Shown here: positions 1-7,296 of the stretch, piece after piece
How the letters are laid out: the number at the start of each line of letters is the position of its first letter
Position numbering within the stretch: the first letter of the stretch is position 1
Assembly (NCBI RefSeq): GCF_015707995.1
Contig: NZ_JAAGRY010000022.1
Span: forward strand, 1-42,587
Direction of reading: 5' to 3'
DNA: 42,587 nt
DNA from: Microbacterium paulum
GTDB taxonomy: Bacteria; Actinomycetota; Actinomycetes; Actinomycetales; Microbacteriaceae
Notes under the pieces: generated by a model
What the model was told of the DNA's origin: nothing
Seen by the model: only the letters and a program-made list of their open reading frames with translations
Databases searched by the model: none
Program-made: the position numbers and the translations under genes

Positions 1-2
1 GG

Positions 3-74
3 CAGATCGCCGGCTGGAAAGCTATCCTGAATACCCTGTCCATCACCTACGGCGACCGCCTAGGAATCAACTAA
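3..74 (+). CDS. C-terminal end of an IS transposase (partial, cut by window edge)
   Basis: The reading frame entering from the left edge encodes about 23 residues ending in WKAILNTLSITYGDRLGIN and a TAA stop. The pattern W..xLN.L.I.Y.DRL resembles the extreme C-terminus of mutator-type (IS256-like) transposases; this family assignment is a best guess from a short tail. A likely element end lies about 35 bases downstream. The catalytic region is outside the window, so activity cannot be judged. What follows is a truncated gene, which fits an insertion event. Confidence 0.5.
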   Translation, partial: QIAGWKAILNTLSITYGDRLGIN

Positions 75-109
75 GCCGAAGCCCCATACACAAAGGAACG
101 GACAGACCC
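75..109 (+). mobile_element. Probable right end of the insertion sequence
   Basis: The non-coding stretch after the transposase stop ends in ACAAAGGAACGGACAGACCC. Read inward from 109 it begins GGGTCTGTCC, a plausible terminal inverted repeat. The partner repeat and any target-site duplication lie outside the window, so the boundary at 109 is an inference. Confidence 0.35.
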
Positions 110-175
110 GCGAACCGTAGGGGCGGCGCCGAGGGACTCGGCGGTGGATCCGACCGCGGAAGCGTACGAGTGCTC

Positions 176-1327
176 TTAGCTGACCGTTGGAAGATCGGGT
201 AGTGAGGCGGTCAGGCCCTTCTGGAATGCTGCGTACTCTGGCGCGCGGGCGGTGGCGAATGCGTTGTTCTGCGGCCCATTCGACCAGAAGTCGACTGGGT
301 CAGGCGTCAGATATGGCATCGGTCCGGTGAGCACGGTGAATGCAAGCACAGATCCTGGCGGCACAGATCTTTCGACTTGCCAGTTCGCGAATCCTGTCAT
401 CGGGTTGTCGCTGGTGAACTTGCTGATGCTCGCGTTCGTGCCGGGCACCACGAACATTACGGACTTCGCGGTGCGTGGGTCTCCAGCCATCTCAATGGTC
501 GCGCCCTTCTCAGGGCGCCAGAGGTAGAGCTGCACGTCTCCGTCGGCTACGCGTCGGAGGTAGTTAACCAAGTGTGGGTCGACGAAGTTTGTATTGACGG
601 TCGCAAGGTGGTTGAAGTCAGCGGTGAGCTGACGTCGTTCCAGGTCTGGCAGTTGGTTCGCCGCGTTGATGCGATTCGCGGCGACACGGATTGCTGGCGG
701 GAGCCCGTCGAGTGCGCCGATGAGCGTGGATCCGCCGAGGACGAGGGCGTGCTGCTGATCGAGGGTCAGGCTCTGCCACCACGCTGCGGTTTGCTCGGGG
801 GTCTGCGCGGTGAGGAGCTTGTCGGTCAGTTCGGGGTGTGCGGCGAGGAGGGTGGCGATGTCGGTCTCACTCATGCCGGCGAGCTGTTCGAGAGTCACAC
901 CGCCCGGCGCTCCCGGAAGCGACCACGAGGCCAGCGTCCCCCGTGAGGTCGCACCGGTGAGGGTGATCACGGCCATATTGTCTGCCGAGGCGCGCTCATT
1001 GGCGAGTTGCTCCAGCTGCGTGTTCAGTCCCTTCAGAGATTCCTGCATCGTCGCGAGGCGCGACTCGATGCCTCTGACCAGGCCCGGGTCGTCCCACAGG
1101 TCAAGCTCACGGCGCAGCGAGAGGATCCGAGCGTTGGCACCGTTGATCTGCTGGCAGATGAGCTCCAGACGCGCGGCGATACCGCCTGGTTGAGTACAGG
1201 GGCAACTCTGTTGTCTGCGAATGCTGCCACGCAAGACGTGATGGCGAGGATTCCCGGCCAGCTCCGGCGCTCGTCCAGCACTCCCGAGCAGGAGCGGTCG
1301 CGAACAATCGCGCTCGGCTCTGACCAA
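176..1327 (-). pseudogene. Truncated alpha/beta-hydrolase (DUF1023-like) remnant
   Basis: The frame encodes up to 383 residues. Believable family sequence runs from about 1190 down to 176: a coiled-coil segment (roughly residues 50–110), then PEQTAAWWQSLTLDQQ and IGALDGLPPAIRVAANR. This W..L...QQ / G.LDGLP..R..AN signature is typical of actinobacterial DUF1023 alpha/beta-hydrolases, followed by a first core strand ending VPGTNAS. The protein stops before the nucleophile elbow (GHSxG) and the rest of the fold, so it should be catalytically dead. Residues 1–45 read like translated non-coding DNA, so the 5' end is probably lost as well. It lies just right of the presumed IS end, the likely cause of the 3' truncation. 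A short intact protein cannot be excluded. Confidence 0.5.
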
Positions 1328-1642
1328 CGCGAAGGCTGGTTGTTCGTTTGGGCGACTCGTACTGCGGGATCTGATCCCGACACATCCACGTCATCGCTCC
1401 GGCGGTACCTTCAGGCCAAGAAGTATCAGCTCGGGCTTCACCGCGGGACTGCCCTTGTCTATGACCAAGCCACGGGCATTCTGGTCGACGTGCTCTTCGA
1501 CGACCGCTTGGCCAGCCCGAGCGCGGAGCTCGACCTTGAGGTCCTGAAGCTGCGACCGATCGAAGCGTCGAGCGCGCCACTACCGCCGCGCGCAAAGGGC
1601 ACGAACCCGCGGCATCCTCGCAAGAAGCGGAGAAGGCACTGA
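1241..1642 (+). CDS. Unrecognised 133-residue protein, possibly a gene fragment
   Basis: From ATG 1241 this frame encodes a protein containing GWLFVWATR, SSLRRYLQAKKYQLGLHRGTA, LVYDQATGILVDVLFDD and a basic tail ending KKRRRH. The sequence is ordinary in composition and is not an obvious shadow of another gene. I do not recognise a family. The frame stays open upstream across the antisense hydrolase remnant, where it reads as junk, and no convincing Shine-Dalgarno sequence precedes the ATG. It could be the 3' part of a gene whose 5' end was lost at a junction near 1190. The next 240 bases before the tRNA terminator hold no gene I can support. Confidence 0.3.
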   Translation: MARIPGQLRRSSSTPEQERSRTIALGSDQREGWLFVWATRTAGSDPDTSTSSLRRYLQAKKYQLGLHRGTALVYDQATGILVDVLFDDRLASPSAELDLEVLKLRPIEASSAPLPPRAKGTNPRHPRKKRRRH

Positions 1643-1850
1643 ATCGCGATCGCATCGTTCTCGTCGTGTCACACGCAGGCAGTGGCGCCGGCGATGCCTC
1701 AGCGGACCGGGTGCTCACAACCTGTGGTGCTCGAGACCATCGCGCGGGAAAACGTCGGAGAAAGGCGCACCCGGCCGTTCACCTCGCGCACACCCGAAGC
1801 GATGTTCCCCGTATATTCCCCGAAGGCTAGCGCTTCGCTCCCCATGCGAG

Positions 1851-1880
1851 AAAAACCCCTGATTTCTCAGGGGTTTTCTT
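1851..1880 (-). terminator. Rho-independent terminator of the leftward tRNA group
   Basis: Perfect 11-bp stem (1852–1862 pairing with 1867–1877, arms AAAACCCCTGA/TCAGGGGTTTT) with a TTTC loop. On the minus strand it ends in a run of T. It lies 4 bases beyond the 3' end of the tRNA-Val gene. Confidence 0.85.
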
Positions 1881-1883
1881 GTG

Positions 1884-1955
1884 TGCGCGATACTGGGATC
1901 GAACCAGTGACCTCTTCCGTGTCAGGGAAGCGCGCTACCGCTGCGCCAATCGCGC
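1884..1955 (-). tRNA. tRNA-Val (anticodon GAC)
   Basis: On the minus strand the acceptor arms GCGCGAT/ATCGCGC pair fully. The anticodon stem-loop CTTCC-CTGACAC-GGAAG gives anticodon GAC, and the T arm ACTGG-TTCGATC-CCAGT is canonical. The discriminator base is A and CCA is not encoded. The accessory patch at 1–1850 begins just past its 3' end, the usual position for tRNA-targeted integration. Confidence 0.95.
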
Positions 1956-1982
1956 CTATAAAGGCTGTTCAGTTATGAGGTG

Positions 1983-2053
1983 AGGTGGCGACGGGATTCG
2001 AACCCGTGTAAACGGCTTTGCAGGCCGGTGCCTAGCCGCTCGGCCACGCCACC
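1983..2053 (-). tRNA. tRNA-Cys (anticodon GCA)
   Basis: Minus-strand cloverleaf with acceptor GGTGGCG pairing with CGCCACC, anticodon loop CTGCAAA (anticodon GCA), T arm CGGGTTCGAATCCCG and discriminator U as expected for Cys. CCA is not encoded. It is 27 bases upstream of the Val-GAC gene and probably co-transcribed with it. Confidence 0.95.
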
Positions 2054-2107
2054 GTGTGGATTGACCCCACGTGCCGTGATCTCCTCAAAAAGAGACCCCT
2101 GCACTTG

Positions 2108-2180
2108 AGCGGATGACGAGACTCGAACTCGCGACCCCAACCTTGGCAAGGTTGTGCGCTACCAACTGCGCTACATCCGC
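2108..2180 (-). tRNA. tRNA-Gly (anticodon GCC)
   Basis: Minus-strand cloverleaf with acceptor GCGGATG/CATCCGC, anticodon stem-loop CAACC-TTGCCAA-GGTTG (anticodon GCC), T arm GCGAGTTCGAGTCTCGT and discriminator U. CCA is not encoded. First gene of the leftward Gly–Cys–Val group. Confidence 0.95.
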
Positions 2181-2352
2181 GTTTTCCCGTGGTTGTCGTT
2201 TCCGACTCCCTCAGGCACTTGATCGACTTTAGTGCACTCCACGCACTTCGCAAAACCGAGCGCACCCCGCGCGTGTCTCGCCGACGATTCGTTCCCGGGC
2301 CCCGGCATCCGGTAACATCGGTTCTCGGCCCGCGGATCACTCCCCGGGTCAC

Positions 2353-2428
2353 GGGCGATTGGCGCAGTTGGTAGCGCGCTTCCTTCACACGGAAGAGGTC
2401 ATCAGTTCGAGTCTGGTATCGCCCACCA
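2353..2428 (+). tRNA. tRNA-Val (anticodon CAC), CCA encoded
   Basis: Plus-strand cloverleaf with acceptor GGGCGAT/ATCGCCC, anticodon stem-loop CTTCC-TTCACAC-GGAAG (anticodon CAC) and a canonical T arm. Unlike the three leftward tRNA genes, its 3' end carries discriminator A followed by an encoded CCA (2426–2428). It is divergent from the Gly–Cys–Val group across about 170 bases that must hold both promoters. Confidence 0.95.
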
Positions 2429-2493
2429 TTTGCAGTAAACCGATCCGGTAGATCCTGCCGACTCCGCCTCGTGTCGCCTGACAGACTGACGGC

Positions 2494-2838
2494 GTGACGA
2501 CACTTCGGATCATCCTGCTGTTCGCCCTCGCAGCCCTCGCCGAAATCGGCGGTGCGTGGCTCATCTGGCAGTCGGTGCGCGAGAATCGCGGGTGGTGGTT
2601 TGCGCTCCTCGGCGTCGTCGCGCTCGGCGCCTACGGCTTCGTCGCGGCACTGCAGCCCGATCCACACTTCGGTCGCGTGCTCGCTGCGTACGGCGGTGTC
2701 TTCGTCGCAGGGTCGCTCGCGTGGGGCGTCGTCGTCGACGGCTTCACCCCGACTCTCTGGGACTATGTCGGGACGGTCGTCGCTCTCGCAGGTGCAGCGA
2801 TCATCGTCTTCGCACCACTCTTCGCCCAGACGAAGTGA
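2494..2838 (+). CDS. YnfA/UPF0060 family small membrane protein
   Basis: A 114-residue protein with four hydrophobic helices (roughly residues 5–22, 32–52, 62–81, 88–109). The hallmark pattern [11 protein letters not shown] in helix 1 and the [27 protein letters not shown] segment identify UPF0060 (YnfA), a DMT-superfamily relative of small multidrug transporters whose physiological substrate is not established. Length matches the family (about 108–115). The start is GTG at 2494. It stands alone after tRNA-Val and faces the convergent PemK-like gene 24 bases beyond its stop. Confidence 0.88.
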   Translation: MTTLRIILLFALAALAEIGGAWLIWQSVRENRGWWFALLGVVALGAYGFVAALQPDPHFGRVLAAYGGVFVAGSLAWGVVVDGFTPTLWDYVGTVVALAGAAIIVFAPLFAQTK

Positions 2839-2862
2839 CAGCGTCCTGGGCGACACAAACGT

Positions 2863-3474
2863 CTAGAGCTCGATGTCCCACCCGTAGCGGCCATGCAGCG
2901 CCTGGGCGACGCGGGTGAACCGTGCGCGGTCGAGGGCGGATGCCTCGCGGCGCATGCCCTCGGCGTGCACGCTGTACAGCTGCTCGATGTCGATCCACGA
3001 CGGCCGTCCCTGGCCATCCCAGGGGCCCGTGCCGATCGACACGAAGTCGCGGTCTCCGTCGTGCGCCTTGCTCGTGAGGCGCACGGCGTAGACCCGCTCG
3101 TCGCTCTGCCGTGCGATCACGAGCACCGGACGGTCTTTGCCGCGCCCGTCGTGCTCGGCGTACGGAACCCACGTCCAGACGATCTCGCCGGCGTCGGGGT
3201 CTCCATCGCGCTCGGGGGCGTACGAGATGCGCAGGGCCGACCGTGCCGGCGGATCGATCTCGATCGTCGCGGTGTGGCCGCTCTGGGCGCGTGCAGTCGC
3301 CGCGACGGTGGCCTCGGCGCGCCGCGTGGCGCTCAGCGACCCGGCGTCGCGGCGCTCGCGTTCGTCGCGGCGCGCGGCATCCTTCAACTGGTCGTCGACG
3401 ACCCCGGCCCCGCCGGTGAAGACGTTGATGAGCCCTTTGATGAACCCGGTGAGATAGCTGTCGCGCGCCGCCAT
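2863..3474 (-). CDS. PemK/MazF-like protein, solitary
   Basis: A 203-residue protein. The C-terminal ~120 residues show PemK/MazF features: GEIVWTWVPYAEHDGRGKDRPVLVIARQ, then VRLTSKAHD, SIGTGPWDGQGRPSWIDIEQLY. Members are small-barrel endoribonucleases that cut mRNA. The N-terminal ~85 residues are an Arg/Ala-rich linker after a short hydrophobic segment (FIKGLINVFTGGAGVV), longer than typical MazF toxins (about 110 residues). No antitoxin gene lies on either side: ynfA-like is convergent and amt is the next gene upstream. It may therefore be a housekeeping member of the fold and not a classical toxin; the function is inferred from the domain only. Confidence 0.75.
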   Translation of the reverse strand: MAARDSYLTGFIKGLINVFTGGAGVVDDQLKDAARRDERERRDAGSLSATRRAEATVAATARAQSGHTATIEIDPPARSALRISYAPERDGDPDAGEIVWTWVPYAEHDGRGKDRPVLVIARQSDERVYAVRLTSKAHDGDRDFVSIGTGPWDGQGRPSWIDIEQLYSVHAEGMRREASALDRARFTRVAQALHGRYGWDIEL

Positions 3475-3534
3475 GGGCTCACCCTACCGAACCGCCCGCG
3501 ACTGCCCTCGACCGCTCGGCGACGGTTCACGGGA

Positions 3535-3578
3535 GCGCAGAAGAAGGGCGCCGGATCGGATCCGGCGCCCTTCTGCGC
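3535..3578 (-). terminator. Hairpin terminator after the ammonium transporter gene
   Basis: A 14-bp perfect stem (3542–3555 with 3561–3574, core GGGCGCCGGA/TCCGGCGCCC) and a 5-base loop, 31 bases past the amt stop. There is no strong U-tract, as is common in high-GC actinobacteria. Confidence 0.65.
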
Positions 3579-3608
3579 TGTCAGACAGCGCGCTGTGTGA
3601 TGGTGCGG

Positions 3609-4835
3609 TCAGTCTGCGAGGGCGTAACCCTCTTCGCCGTGCACGACCGTGTCGATACCGGCGATCTCGTCTTCGTTCTTCACGCGGAAGCCGATCGTCT
3701 TCTCGATGAGCAGGCCCAGCAGGTAGGCGACGACGAACGAGTAGATCAGCACACCGAAGGCGGCGATGAACTGCACGAGCAGCTGCGCACCCGTGCCGCC
3801 GGTGAAGAGGCCGGTGTCGGTCGCGAAGAACCCGATGTAGAGCGTGCCGATGATGCCACCCACGAGGTGCACGCCGACCACGTCGAGCGAGTCGTCGTAG
3901 CCGAGCTTCCACTTCAGCTCCACCGCGAAGGCGCAGACCGCGCCGGCGATCACACCGAGCAGCAGCGCCCATCCGGGAGCGAGCGCGGCGCACGAGGGGG
4001 TGATGGCGACGAGGCCGGCGACGGCGCCCGAGGCGGCACCGACGGCGGTGGGCTTGCCGTCCTTGAGCTTCTCGACGACGATCCAGCCGATGATGGCGGC
4101 GGCGGTCGCGCCGAGCGTGTTGATCACGATCAGGCCGACCTTCGAGTCAGCGGTACCGAGCAGCGAGAACGTGCCCTCAGCGCCAGCGTTGAAGCCGAAC
4201 CAGCCGAACCACAGGATCGCGGCGCCGAGCATCACGAGCGGCACGTTGTGCGGCTTGTGGATGCCCTTCTGGAAGCCGACACGCTTGCCGAGCACGAGGG
4301 CGAGCGCCAGGGCCGCCGCACCGGCGTTGATGTGCACGGCGGTACCACCGGCGTAGTCGATGACGCTGACGTCGAGCCCGAGGTTCGAGCCCAGGTTGTA
4401 GGCCCAGCCACCGCCCCACACCCACGCGGCCACCGGGAAGTAGACGACGGTCGCCCAGATACCGGCGAAGATCATCCACGAGCCGAACTTGGCACGGTCG
4501 GCGATCGCGCCCGAGATGAGCGCGACGGTGATGATCGCGAAGGTCGCGCCGTAGGCCGAGACGACGAGGCCGTCGCTCGAGGTGCCGGCGAGACCGAAGT
4601 CGCTGAACGGGTTGCCGGAGAGGAACTGGTTCTCACCCTCGGCGATGACCGTCATGTTCGAGCCGTAGAGGATCCAGAGCACGCCGACCAGGCCCATCGC
4701 TCCGAAGCTCATCATCATCATGCTGACGACGCTCTTGGCCTTCACCAGGCCGCCGTAGAAGAACGCCACACCCGGCGTCATGAAAAGTACGAGGGCTGTC
4801 GCCGTGACAGACCACGCGAGGTTTCCGCTGTCCAT
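3609..4835 (-). CDS. amt: Ammonium transporter (Amt/MEP/Rh family)
   Basis: A trimeric inner-membrane channel for ammonium uptake. About 11 hydrophobic helices are visible. The twin pore histidines are present: H168 in GGTAVHINAGAAAL and H323 in VGVHLVGGIIGTLYIG. The aromatic gate region (AFFYGGLVKAKS) and C-terminal IEKTIGFRVKNEDEIAGID are also conserved. I prefer the ATG at 4835 over the in-frame GTG at 4847 because GAGGA sits just upstream of the ATG. Length from that start (408 residues) is normal. No glnK or glnD lies beside it. A GlnR-like box about 120 bases upstream suggests induction under nitrogen limitation. Confidence 0.95.
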   Translation of the reverse strand: MDSGNLAWSVTATALVLFMTPGVAFFYGGLVKAKSVVSMMMMSFGAMGLVGVLWILYGSNMTVIAEGENQFLSGNPFSDFGLAGTSSDGLVVSAYGATFAIITVALISGAIADRAKFGSWMIFAGIWATVVYFPVAAWVWGGGWAYNLGSNLGLDVSVIDYAGGTAVHINAGAAALALALVLGKRVGFQKGIHKPHNVPLVMLGAAILWFGWFGFNAGAEGTFSLLGTADSKVGLIVINTLGATAAAIIGWIVVEKLKDGKPTAVGAASGAVAGLVAITPSCAALAPGWALLLGVIAGAVCAFAVELKWKLGYDDSLDVVGVHLVGGIIGTLYIGFFATDTGLFTGGTGAQLLVQFIAAFGVLIYSFVVAYLLGLLIEKTIGFRVKNEDEIAGIDTVVHGEEGYALAD

Positions 4836-4952
4836 GAAGATCCTCACTCAGGGGTTGTGTAACTCGGGCCCCTCCCCTGCAGCGTTTCGGGTCGCAGCGG
4901 TTGAGGCACCCCCAGTGTGACCACACGCGGTTTCCTGCGGCATGCGTGTCGT

Positions 4953-4968
4953 GTTTCGCGCGGGTTAC
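4953..4968 (-). promoter_or_regulatory. GlnR-like box upstream of amt
   Basis: On the minus strand the sequence reads GTAAC-CCGCGC-GAAAC, an exact fit to the actinobacterial GlnR half-site pattern GTnAC-N6-GAAAC. It lies about 118 bases upstream of the amt ATG. A second GTTTC (plus strand, 4930–4934) is spaced 23 bases away, consistent with a weak neighbouring box. GlnR control of amt is established in other actinobacteria; binding here is inferred. Confidence 0.6.
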
Positions 4969-5028
4969 AGACGCCCCTGTGGTGTGAACATCACGTTTCG
5001 AGGCGCGCTCCGGCGCGCTCGGCGGCCG

Positions 5029-6051
5029 TCAGGAATGCGTCAGCGCGTTCAGGCGCGAGATCGCGCGCAGGTACTTCTTGCGGTAGCCGCCGGTGAGCAT
5101 CTCGGGGGCGAACACGCGGTCGAGGGGCTCCCCCGTGGCGCGAACCGGGATCTGCGCGTCGTAGGCACGATCGACGAAGGCGACGAAGCGCAGCGCCGCG
5201 GACTGGTCGTCGAGCTCGGCGACATCGCGGATGCCGATCGTGTCGATCCCGTCGATCAACCGGATGTAGCGCGAGGGGTGCACGGATGCCAGGTGCCGCA
5301 CGAGCCCCGCGAAGTCGTCGTCCGACGCGGTGCCTGCGGCGGAGGCATCCGTCAGCACCTGCGCGTAGGCGGCGTCGTCGAGCACCTGCGCGTGCCCGTC
5401 GAGGGCGCGCTGCCGGTAGTCGGTGCCGTCGATGCGGATGGTCTCGAAGCTCGACGCCATCGCATGGATCTCGCGCAAGAAGTCCTGCGCTGCGAAGCGG
5501 CCCTCACCGAGCGCGTTCGGCGGCGTGTTCGAGGTGGCGGCAAGCTTCGTGCCGGTGGGGACCAGCTCGCCGATCAGCCGCGTCATCACCATCGTGTCGC
5601 CGGGATCGTCGAGCTCGAACTCGTCGATGCAGAGCAGGTCGGCCCCGCGGAAGAGCTCGACCGTCTTCTGATACCCGAGCGCGCCGACGAGCGCCGTGTA
5701 CTCGATGAACGACCCGAAATACTTCCGCCGCGCGGGCATGGCGTGGTAAATGGATGCCAGCAGGTGCGTCTTGCCGACACCGAACCCGCCGTCGAGGTAC
5801 ACGCCCGGCTTCATCTCGGGCGCCTTCTTGGCGCGACGGAACAGACCACCGCGCTCGGCGGGCGCTCCGCCGCCGCTGAACACGATGAGACGGTCTTTCG
5901 CCTCTTGCTGGGACGGGTAGGCGGGGTCGGCGCGATAGGTCTCGAAGGTCGCGTCGTCGAACTGCGGCGGCGGAACGAGGGCGGCGACCATCTCGGCGCC
6001 CGACACCTGCGGGCTGCGCTCGGTCAGGTGCACGAGGCCCGAAGCACTCAC
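5029..6051 (-). CDS. zapE: Cell division protein ZapE (AFG1-like ATPase)
   Basis: A 340-residue P-loop ATPase of the ZapE/AFG1 family, which in proteobacteria associates with the FtsZ ring. Walker A is GGFGVGKTHL (around residue 90) and Walker B is LLCIDEFEL. Further signatures are KYFGSFIEYTALVGALG and TKLAATSNTPPNALGEGRF. The frame is open further upstream, but the GTG at 6051 is the likely start: its GTGA overlaps the stop of the preceding hydrolase gene by 4 bases, indicating translational coupling. It is the last gene of a two-gene leftward operon; the amt promoter region lies downstream. Confidence 0.9.
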   Translation of the reverse strand: MSASGLVHLTERSPQVSGAEMVAALVPPPQFDDATFETYRADPAYPSQQEAKDRLIVFSGGGAPAERGGLFRRAKKAPEMKPGVYLDGGFGVGKTHLLASIYHAMPARRKYFGSFIEYTALVGALGYQKTVELFRGADLLCIDEFELDDPGDTMVMTRLIGELVPTGTKLAATSNTPPNALGEGRFAAQDFLREIHAMASSFETIRIDGTDYRQRALDGHAQVLDDAAYAQVLTDASAAGTASDDDFAGLVRHLASVHPSRYIRLIDGIDTIGIRDVAELDDQSAALRFVAFVDRAYDAQIPVRATGEPLDRVFAPEMLTGGYRKKYLRAISRLNALTHS

Positions 6052-7271
6052 GACGCCACCTCTTCCGTGACGAGTCCGTGTCGGCGCACCCAGTCGCCGA
6101 TGGCCTCGGTCCAGCGCTCCTGGTCGTAGTTCCACAACTTGGTGTGGCGCGCCGTCGAGAAGGTCTGCAGCTCGACGAGGTCGGGGCGGGCCTCGGCCAG
6201 CGCGTGCGACGCACTCGACGGCACGAAGCCGTCGTCGTCGCTGTGCAGCAACAGGATCGGGTGGCGCAGCTCGCCCGCGCGGGCGACGATGTCGAGACGG
6301 TCGAACGGGATGCCGCCTTCGGAGCGCGTCGCGGGCGCCGTCCAGTCGGCCCGCAGCGTCTCGATCGCAAGGCCCGTCACGGGCGCCGGCAGACCGAGCG
6401 CGCGCCCCTGATAGGTGAGGACGGTGCGCCAGTCGACGACGGGAGAGTCGAGGATCAGCCCCGCGATGCGCTCACGGTGCGCCGAGCCGAGCGCGGCCTG
6501 CAGCGCGATCGCCCCGCCCATCGACCAGCCCATGAGAATGATGCGCTGCGCGCCGCGCCGACGCGCCCACGCGATCGCGGCATCGACGTCGCGCCACTCG
6601 GTCGCGCCGAGGGCATAACTGCCGGTGCGGGTGCGGGGCGCCTCGCCGTCGTTGCGATACGAGACGACCAGCGACGCGATGCCGAGCGCGTGGAAGACGG
6701 GCACCGCGCGCAGGCACTCGGCACGTGTCGTGCCGCGGCCGTGGATCTGGATGACCCACGTCTCGGCGCTCTCGGCCGACGCGGCGGGGAACAACCAGGC
6801 GGGGCAGCTGCCCACGGCGGCGTGCACGTGCTCTTCGGTGAACGGCAGGTGCAGCTCTTCGGGGCGCTGGAAATACCATCCGCTGAACGCCGCCTCGGCA
6901 GCCAGGTGCATGTCACCCTCCACCTCGGTCAGCAGCTTGCGTTTCACGCTGCCGCTGTCGCTCGAGAGCACCGAGCCGATCTTCAGATACTCGGCGGCAC
7001 CGGTCGTGAACAGCCCGTACCGCCCCGGCAGCACCGTGTCGGGGGTGCGCGTGAGCGTGATCGTCTGCGCGGCGACATCCACGTTCAGGATGCGCGTGTC
7101 GGCGGCCCGCGCGGCGGGCATGACCACCCGGCGGGCGATGCGCACGGTGACGACGGCGAGGGCGACGCAGACACCGAAAAGGGCCGTGGCCAGCGCAACG
7201 ATCACGGCCCGCAGGGCCGCCGCGGAACCGAATCGTGAGTCGAGGGCGACGGCGCGCCTGGATGCCTTCAT
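6048..7271 (-). CDS. Membrane-anchored alpha/beta hydrolase
   Basis: A 407-residue protein with one N-terminal transmembrane segment (about residues 20–45) followed by an exported or membrane-attached hydrolase domain. The oxyanion/HG region is VIQIHGRGTTRAE. The nucleophile elbow is GWSMGG, the acid is probably in LLLHSDDDGFVP and the histidine in STARHTKLW, so the triad looks complete. The substrate is unknown; the fold covers esterases, lipases and peptidases. It is the first gene of an operon with zapE (4-base overlap). Its promoter shares a CTAG core with the divergent DUF3000 gene. Confidence 0.82.
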   Translation of the reverse strand: MKASRRAVALDSRFGSAAALRAVIVALATALFGVCVALAVVTVRIARRVVMPAARAADTRILNVDVAAQTITLTRTPDTVLPGRYGLFTTGAAEYLKIGSVLSSDSGSVKRKLLTEVEGDMHLAAEAAFSGWYFQRPEELHLPFTEEHVHAAVGSCPAWLFPAASAESAETWVIQIHGRGTTRAECLRAVPVFHALGIASLVVSYRNDGEAPRTRTGSYALGATEWRDVDAAIAWARRRGAQRIILMGWSMGGAIALQAALGSAHRERIAGLILDSPVVDWRTVLTYQGRALGLPAPVTGLAIETLRADWTAPATRSEGGIPFDRLDIVARAGELRHPILLLHSDDDGFVPSSASHALAEARPDLVELQTFSTARHTKLWNYDQERWTEAIGDWVRRHGLVTEEVAS

Positions 7272-7280
7272 CGTCCCTGC

Positions 7281-7286
7281 ATTCTA
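7281..7286 (-). promoter_or_regulatory. -10 element (TAGAAT) of the hydrolase–zapE operon
   Basis: Minus-strand TAGAAT lies 9 bases before the hydrolase ATG, so the leader would be only about 2–3 bases. It overlaps the oppositely oriented -10 of the DUF3000 gene. Confidence 0.55.
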
Positions 7287-7290
7287 GTCT
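7285..7290 (+). promoter_or_regulatory. -10 element (TAGTCT), leaderless start of the DUF3000 gene
   Basis: TAGTCT is followed by exactly 6 bases and then GTG at 7297, the spacing expected when transcription starts at the start codon. This supports the GTG as the true start. Confidence 0.65.
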
Positions 7291-7296
7291 GATCGC

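Noticed and set aside
1682..1978. 98-codon plus-strand ORF running into tRNA-Val
   Set aside because: It crosses a Rho-independent terminator and a tRNA gene and has no ribosome binding site.
3597..4862. 421-codon plus-strand frame across amt
   Set aside because: Antisense to a complete ammonium transporter with both pore histidines; composition is that of a shadow.
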